Source of the DNA: Lascolabacillus massiliensis
GTDB taxonomy: Bacteria; Bacteroidota; Bacteroidia; Bacteroidales; Dysgonomonadaceae
NCBI RefSeq assembly: GCF_001282625.1
Contig: NZ_CTEJ01000002.1
Location: forward strand, 250,501 to 314,500
DNA length: 64,000 bases
Direction of reading: 5' to 3'
Below are positions 58,622-64,000 of the stretch, piece by piece (within the stretch, counting starts at the first letter, position 1; each line of letters opens with the position of its first letter). The notes beneath the pieces were generated by a model. It had not been told where the DNA came from. It saw nothing but the letters and a program-made list of their open reading frames with translations, and ran no database searches. A program made the translations under genes and the position numbers.

Positions 58622-61561
58622 ATGAAAAAATCACATTCAAATTCCAAATGGAAAGGATTTCTGTTTGCCTTATTGTGGACAGTATCCTTTGGGTTATTTG
58701 CCCAAAACATTACGGTAACTGGATCTGTAACTGATGCAACAGGTATGTCAGTTATCGGTGCAACCGTTATGGTGGAAAACAATTCCAGTATCGGTACTGT
58801 TACCGATATTGATGGAAACTACACCTTAAATAATGTTCCATCTAACGCATCGCTGCAGTTCAGCTATGTTGGAATGGTAACACAAATCATTCCTGTTAAC
58901 GGACGCAATCAAATTGATGTCGTTATGGCATCTGATACTGAGTTGCTTGACGAAGTAGTTGTAGTTGGTTATGGAACAATGCAGAAAAAACAGGTTACAA
59001 GTTCTATTACCTCACTCTCTGCAAGCGATCTGCCAAAAGGTGTGGGTGGTTCTTCAATTGCCAATGCGTTGCAGGGAAAGGTTGCCGGATTGGTTATGTC
59101 CGGCAATGCAAGTCCTAACTCCGGAAACACTTTCCAGTTGCGTGGTATGGCTTCAATTAACACATCACGTGCACCGCTTATTGTTATAGACGGAATGCCG
59201 GGTGGAGATATTCGTTCTCTTGCAGCTGAAGAGATCCAGTCAATCGATGTATTGAAAGACGCTTCTGCAGGTGCAATCTATGGTACAAGAGCAACAGGTG
59301 GTGTTATTTTAGTTACTACCAAGAAAGCTTCTACAGGTAAACTTCAAACAAATTACACCAGCGAGTTAATGTTTAAAAAAGCATTCGGTAAACCTGATCT
59401 TCTTAATGCAAAAGATTATATTGCAACTTACGAAGGTGCAAAGAATGACGAAGGACATGAAACCGACTGGTGGGATGAAGCTTTGAGTGACAACCCAACT
59501 TCTCAGAGACATATAATTACTATGCAGGGAGGCCAGGAAACAGCACGTATATTTGCATCTTTGATGTATGACCAGAACAGAGGTGTACTCAGAGGTGACG
59601 AACGTGAAGACTATGCTGGTCGTATCAACACTGATTTCAAATTGCTTAACGGATGGCTTGATATTTCTTCACACTTAAGCTACAGACAGGCAAAACGTAA
59701 TCAGAACAAACCTTCAATAGAAGGTATCATGCGTGCCAATCCTACACAGGCAGTTCGCGACCCAAACAGCCAGACCGGATGGAATATCTGGACAACTGGT
59801 GACAATACCGAAATGAACGAAATTGGTGAAGCAGCTCTTAAAACAGACGAAGGGGTGGATAAATGGTTCCGTCCTGATGTATCACTTAAATTGAACATCC
59901 TCCCTGTTGAAGGTCTTTCATATCAGCATACATTTGCTTATGAAAACAGACAGTGGGAAAGACATTACTACCGCTCAATGTTCTCTCGTGAAGAGCTCAG
60001 AGCAGGTCGCAAAGGCTGGGCTGAAATGGAGTTCAGTAAAACCGAACTATTTAATACCGACGGTTACCTGTCATATCTTAATGAGTTTGGACCACACACT
60101 GTAAATGCAGTTGCAGGTTATAGCTATTTCGAAAGAAATGGAGACAACTTCTATGCACGTAACGGTAACTTCACTAACGACCGTATTATGTTCTGGAACC
60201 TTGGCGAAGGAACAAGATTAACTGAAGGTCTTGCACAAATGGGTTCATCAAAGAATATTACTGAGCGTCTATTGGCCTATTTCATGCGTGCAAACTACTC
60301 ATACAATGATACTTATATGGCCACTGCATCTGTTCGCCGCGAAGGTTCAAGTAAATTTGCAGCAAACAACAGATGGGGTAACTTCTGGTCACTATCTGCA
60401 GGATGGCGTATGTCAAACGAAAGCTTCCTTGAAGATGTAGACTGGCTAAACGACCTGAAACTTCGTGTTGCTTATGGTGTCACAGGTAACGAAGGGTTCT
60501 CTGCTAACTATGCAGCAAGAATGTATGGTTCAGACACAAGATGGTTATTACCTACTGGAAACTGGGCAATGAGTTATGGTGCAACAACCAATCTTAACAG
60601 AGACTTAGGTTGGGAAGAAAAGCATGAGTGGAACGTTGGTCTCGACTTCTCTGTACTTGATAACAGAATTTATGGTAAAATTGATTTATACAAACGTAAT
60701 ATCGAAGGCTTGATATATAGTGTAGAGGTACCACAACCACCTAATACAGAATCAAGCATGTATAAAAACATCGGTACAATGAACAACCGTGGTTGGGAAG
60801 TTGAACTTGGTGCAAACCCTGTAAGAGGAAGAAACTGGAACTACAATACATCATTGAATTTAACTCACAACAGAACTTTCATCGGTTCTCTATGGGGTGA
60901 TCAGACATACATCAATGGTGATTATATCAACAACTGGGTTGAATATGCTCACAGAATTGAAGAAAACGTAGAGGTAGGAAGCTATTTCATGTATCGTTAT
61001 GCAGGAGTTAGTGAAGGAAGATTCCAGATCTATGATAAAGATGATAATATTATCTTCTCTGACGATGGTACAGTTGATGACCGCGTTTATCAGAAAAACT
61101 TCACTCCTACTGTAATGGCAGGTTGGACCCACAACTTAGGCTATAAAAACTGGGACTTCAACATGACTCTTACAAGCTGGATTGATTTCGATATTTATAA
61201 CGCAATCGAACTTGAGTATGGTTTAAGAAACGTTGCACAGGGTAATATGATTTACGATGCAATCGAAAAGAACGGACATATTACCGGTCGTCCTTCTCCA
61301 AGTGATTATTTCCTTTATGATGGAACCTTCCTTAAGATTCAGAACCTGTCATTAGGTTATACACTTGCGTTGAGAAAGTATACTGATATGCTCAATTCTA
61401 TCAGATTCTACTTCACAGGAGATAATGTATATACCTTCACTAAATACCCTGGTTTAAATCCCGAAGTTGACATAACAGGCTGGGATGCCGGTATCGAAAG
61501 AAAAGGGAATATCTATCCACAAACCAGAACATTCACTTTTGGTCTTCAGTTAAACTTCTAA
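58622..61561 (+). CDS. SusC/RagA-family TonB-linked outer-membrane protein
   Basis: This 979-residue protein has a signal peptide (ending near LFAQ), a carboxypeptidase-regulatory-like domain (about 30-105), the TonB-box-like LDEVVVVGYGTMQKKQVTSSI, a plug with LRGMASINTSRAPLIVIDGM, SIDVLKDASAGAIYGTRATG, and a large barrel ending FGLQLNF. SusC proteins import glycans or peptides with the SusD lid. The 11-nt gap to susD confirms the pair. The substrate is unknown. Confidence 0.96.
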   Translation: MKKSHSNSKWKGFLFALLWTVSFGLFAQNITVTGSVTDATGMSVIGATVMVENNSSIGTVTDIDGNYTLNNVPSNASLQFSYVGMVTQIIPVNGRNQIDVVMASDTELLDEVVVVGYGTMQKKQVTSSITSLSASDLPKGVGGSSIANALQGKVAGLVMSGNASPNSGNTFQLRGMASINTSRAPLIVIDGMPGGDIRSLAAEEIQSIDVLKDASAGAIYGTRATGGVILVTTKKASTGKLQTNYTSELMFKKAFGKPDLLNAKDYIATYEGAKNDEGHETDWWDEALSDNPTSQRHIITMQGGQETARIFASLMYDQNRGVLRGDEREDYAGRINTDFKLLNGWLDISSHLSYRQAKRNQNKPSIEGIMRANPTQAVRDPNSQTGWNIWTTGDNTEMNEIGEAALKTDEGVDKWFRPDVSLKLNILPVEGLSYQHTFAYENRQWERHYYRSMFSREELRAGRKGWAEMEFSKTELFNTDGYLSYLNEFGPHTVNAVAGYSYFERNGDNFYARNGNFTNDRIMFWNLGEGTRLTEGLAQMGSSKNITERLLAYFMRANYSYNDTYMATASVRREGSSKFAANNRWGNFWSLSAGWRMSNESFLEDVDWLNDLKLRVAYGVTGNEGFSANYAARMYGSDTRWLLPTGNWAMSYGATTNLNRDLGWEEKHEWNVGLDFSVLDNRIYGKIDLYKRNIEGLIYSVEVPQPPNTESSMYKNIGTMNNRGWEVELGANPVRGRNWNYNTSLNLTHNRTFIGSLWGDQTYINGDYINNWVEYAHRIEENVEVGSYFMYRYAGVSEGRFQIYDKDDNIIFSDDGTVDDRVYQKNFTPTVMAGWTHNLGYKNWDFNMTLTSWIDFDIYNAIELEYGLRNVAQGNMIYDAIEKNGHITGRPSPSDYFLYDGTFLKIQNLSLGYTLALRKYTDMLNSIRFYFTGDNVYTFTKYPGLNPEVDITGWDAGIERKGNIYPQTRTFTFGLQLNF

Positions 61562-61572
61562 AAGGCACAGTT

Positions 61573-63330
61573 ATGAAAAAGTACAAATTATTAATAATAA
61601 TATTAGCAGTAGTCGGTATCTCTTCCGTATTCAAATCATGCGAAGTAGAACCTACTTACTATTCGCAATCAACACCTGAATTGTTCTTTGACACGCAAGA
61701 AAAGGTGTACCAAAGAATGGGACGCGCTTTCACTCACTGGGCATGGTGTATGGCCGATAATCAGGCACACTCAAATTTTATAATGCTTCAGGAGTTCACT
61801 ACAGATGAAATGTTGGTACCATCACGTTATAATGACTGGTATGATGGAGGTAACTATTTAAGAATGTATCACCACGATTTTACTCCTACTACTCCCGGTG
61901 TATATGATGCATGGAGAGCATTCTCAATGGGTGTGGCTCAGGCATGGAGTGCCAAGGATGATATCGATCAGTATGTTGATTTCGATGCTCTCGGATTCCC
62001 AGAAGGCAGCCGTGAAGCTGTATTGATGCAACTGCAGACATTATCTGCATTTTTCTACTGGTTCGGACTTGATATGTTTGGTGGTGTACCTCTTTATACT
62101 TCCACACAGGGAGATATTAAGCCACGTGCAACAGATGTTGAAACATTCGAATTCATCGATAGTCTTCTTACAGAAGCAATTCCACAGTTGCCTAAGAAAA
62201 CTGTTCTTGGAGCACAGGAAACAGGTGCTATCAATCAGGCAGCAGCAGCTCTTTTAAAAGCTCGTCTCTATTTCAATGCAGAATCATACATCAGAAAAGA
62301 TATGTATGCTGAAGCAGCAGCAATCTGTCAGGATATCATTGATGGAAAGTATGGCACTTATGCATTGGAAAATGAATGGACAAATATCTTCGGATTTGAT
62401 AACGACCGTTCAACAGAGATAATCTGGTCTGTACCAAGTCAGAATGCAATCAGCGAAAGAAGTACCGGTCCACACTCCAATCACTACGGAATGGGCGAAT
62501 ACTGGAGCAATGGAGAGATTGGAAACAGAAACAATGGTTACTGTCTCGTACCATCACTCGACGTAGAAGGCAAATCATATTTATATGGAAGCGACAATCC
62601 AAGTTCAAAAGGCACATACCGCCTGGGAAGTCCTTTTGCCAAGTTCCACGAAGATGATGTTCGCAAACAGCTAAATGCATACGAAGGAGAAGGCAAATGG
62701 CGCGGTATGTTCTATTTTGGAGAGATGATCAACCCTGTAACAGGTGCTGCATGTCATGGAGGAAACCGTCAGGTTAAACCTAATGAAGTATTGGTACTTG
62801 TTGACCAGATTGCACGTATCACCCCACAGGCAGGAGCTGAAGTAGACCATGGAAAAGAAGGTGCACGCTGGGGAGAAGAGGCATCAGGTGTACGTCTGGC
62901 TAAGTTCTCACCAACTCCATGGTTAACAGAGAAAACATTAAAGGGTAATCCTGATATACCTGTATTCAGACTTGCAGAAGCTTACTATATGTTAGCAGAA
63001 TGCAAATTACGTGCAGGTGACAAAGCTGCTGCAGCTAGTTTAATTAACACAGTACGCGAACGCTACTTCCCGGAAGGAGATCCGGATCCTGTAACTGCAA
63101 GCAACCTTGACGAATGGAGAATGCTGGATGAGTGGATGATTGAATTCATTGGCGAAGGTCGTCGTCGTACAGACCTTATCCGCTGGAACAAATACACTAC
63201 CGAATCATGGTGGGATAAACCAGCCGACGGACCAGGTAAAGCTCACTACAACCGCTTCCCAATTCCAATTCAGGCAATGGGTAGTAACCACCTGATTGAA
63301 CAGAACCCAGGATATGATACTGAGCAATAA
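61573..63330 (+). CDS. SusD/RagB-family nutrient-binding lipoprotein
   Basis: This 585-residue lipoprotein (lipobox ending Cys23, VFKSC) caps the SusC barrel and captures the substrate. It shows the tetratricopeptide-like helical region (LMQLQTLSAFFYWFGLDMFG, AAALLKARLYFNAES) and the C-terminal VFRLAEAYYMLAECKLRAGD and EWMIEFIGEGRRRTDLIRWN segments. No glycoside hydrolase gene is seen beside the pair within the window. Confidence 0.96.
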   Translation: MKKYKLLIIILAVVGISSVFKSCEVEPTYYSQSTPELFFDTQEKVYQRMGRAFTHWAWCMADNQAHSNFIMLQEFTTDEMLVPSRYNDWYDGGNYLRMYHHDFTPTTPGVYDAWRAFSMGVAQAWSAKDDIDQYVDFDALGFPEGSREAVLMQLQTLSAFFYWFGLDMFGGVPLYTSTQGDIKPRATDVETFEFIDSLLTEAIPQLPKKTVLGAQETGAINQAAAALLKARLYFNAESYIRKDMYAEAAAICQDIIDGKYGTYALENEWTNIFGFDNDRSTEIIWSVPSQNAISERSTGPHSNHYGMGEYWSNGEIGNRNNGYCLVPSLDVEGKSYLYGSDNPSSKGTYRLGSPFAKFHEDDVRKQLNAYEGEGKWRGMFYFGEMINPVTGAACHGGNRQVKPNEVLVLVDQIARITPQAGAEVDHGKEGARWGEEASGVRLAKFSPTPWLTEKTLKGNPDIPVFRLAEAYYMLAECKLRAGDKAAAASLINTVRERYFPEGDPDPVTASNLDEWRMLDEWMIEFIGEGRRRTDLIRWNKYTTESWWDKPADGPGKAHYNRFPIPIQAMGSNHLIEQNPGYDTEQ

Positions 63331-63355
63331 TTAAAAGAAAGGTAATATAGTAATT

Positions 63356-63393
63356 AAAAAAGGTAAGCAAGATTAACTTGCTTACCTTTTTCT
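63356..63393. terminator. Bidirectional terminator after SusD
   Basis: AAAAGGTAAGCAAG and CTTGCTTACCTTTT form a perfect 14-bp stem with a 5-nt loop and A/T runs at both ends. It separates SusD (+) from the convergent esterase (-). Confidence 0.88.
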
Positions 63394-63436
63394 TTTTAAT
63401 AGAATCTTATCAGTCAATCGACATTAATACTCTATA

Positions 63437-64000
63437 CTACTCAATCATCTTAATATCTCTCAGCCAAGATAAAACTCTGTGAGGCCATTCATTTACTGTA
63501 TGGCCGGTATTTCTTGCTCCATAGCCATGACCACCCGAAGGGTACAAATGCATTGCAGCAGGCACGTTTGCCTGCTTCAGAGCATAGTAGTAAAACAAGC
63601 TACTATCAATAAAACTTTTATCATCTTGTGTCTGTATCAGGATAGTTGGAGGGGTATTTGAATCCACTTTAAGTTCTGGCGAGATTTTAAAATTATCTGC
63701 TGAAAGATATGCAGGATACACCAAAACAGTAAAATCAGGTCGCAGGCTGACATCATCATAAGAGTCGATTCTCGGGTAAGTGCGACTGCTGTAGTTTGTG
63801 CTTGCCACAGCCGACAAATGAGCCCCTGCAGAGAAGCCCAATACACCTATCTTATCCGAATTTATATTCCACTCCTTAGCATGCGAGCGAGTATAAGCAA
63901 TTGCCCTCTGAACATCCTGCAGTGGAGCCTCATGCTTCTCCAGTCCCTCACGGCGAGGCACACGATACTTCACAAGCACACAGTTAACTCCATAGCTGTT
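63437..64000 (-). CDS. Alpha/beta hydrolase, esterase-like (partial, runs off the window)
   Basis: The last 187 residues of an alpha/beta hydrolase are present; the frame stays open to base 64000, where the N-terminus is cut off. The nucleophile is in GVLGFSAGAHLSAVAS, the Asp probably in TQDDKSF, and the His in PSGGHGYG. This fits the acetyl-xylan or sugar-esterase branch (BD-FAE, Aes-type) common in Bacteroidota polysaccharide loci. It is convergent with the SusC/SusD pair, so a common substrate is possible. Confidence 0.85.
   Translation of the reverse strand, partial: NSYGVNCVLVKYRVPRREGLEKHEAPLQDVQRAIAYTRSHAKEWNINSDKIGVLGFSAGAHLSAVASTNYSSRTYPRIDSYDDVSLRPDFTVLVYPAYLSADNFKISPELKVDSNTPPTILIQTQDDKSFIDSSLFYYYALKQANVPAAMHLYPSGGHGYGARNTGHTVNEWPHRVLSWLRDIKMIE

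Noticed and set aside
1-64000. CRISPR arrays, insertion sequences, prophage genes, rRNA and tRNA genes
   Set aside because: No spaced direct repeats, transposase or phage motifs, or cloverleaf or rRNA-like stretches were seen in the gaps, although weak tRNA-like folds could not be tested by computation.

Overview
The window looks like a chromosomal segment of a low-GC member of the Bacteroidota, most likely order Bacteroidales. The evidence is a SusC/SusD pair, DUF4837 next to pdxA, Na+-NQR genes in the order A-F, promoters with a TAnnTTTG -7 element, zinc-free forms of S14 and L36, and a merged str/S10/spc/alpha ribosomal cluster without tuf. Family level (Dysgonomonadaceae-like) is only a guess. 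I see no rRNA, tRNA, CRISPR array, IS element or prophage.

Layout: (1) 8-2141, a DUF4837 lipoprotein and pdxA on the + strand. (2) 2282-14237, a nine-gene branched-chain amino acid operon on the - strand, in transcription order leuA, leuC, leuD, a citramalate-synthase-like gene, leuB, ilvD, ilvB, ilvN, ilvC. It is headed by a promoter, an Ile/Leu/Val-rich leader peptide and an intrinsic terminator with a competing antiterminator. (3) 14493-16097, pabB and pabC on the + strand. (4) 16179-22083, nqrABCDEF on the - strand. (5) 22278-24274, a Nif3 protein and a coiled-coil zinc-ribbon protein. (6) 24396-25628, a secreted PNGase F homologue, then an NDH-2-type dehydrogenase at 25718-26959. (7) 27158-45522, 31 genes from rpsL to rplQ in one direction, covering ribosomal proteins, EF-G, SecY, methionine aminopeptidase, IF-1 and RNA polymerase alpha. 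It has a strong promoter with a structured leader and several structured internal gaps.

(8) 45692-53593, a membrane protein with a degenerate Nudix domain, a DPP IV-like peptidase, an OPT transporter and a GH92 mannosidase. (9) 53609-57109, an operon of a Fur/Zur-type regulator, a TonB-dependent receptor and a His-rich DUF4625 lipoprotein, with a palindrome over its promoter. (10) 57237-58376, alkaline phosphatase. (11) 58622-63330, a SusC/SusD pair, followed by a convergent esterase that runs off the window end.

The main themes are branched-chain amino acid synthesis under apparent translation-coupled attenuation, Na+-based and non-pumping NADH oxidation, translation, and outer-membrane scavenging of glycans, peptides, phosphate and probably zinc. 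The most interesting items are the branched-chain leader peptide and attenuator, the Fur-family/TonB/DUF4625 metal operon, the Nudix-like membrane protein, and the unassigned RNA structures in the ribosomal cluster.
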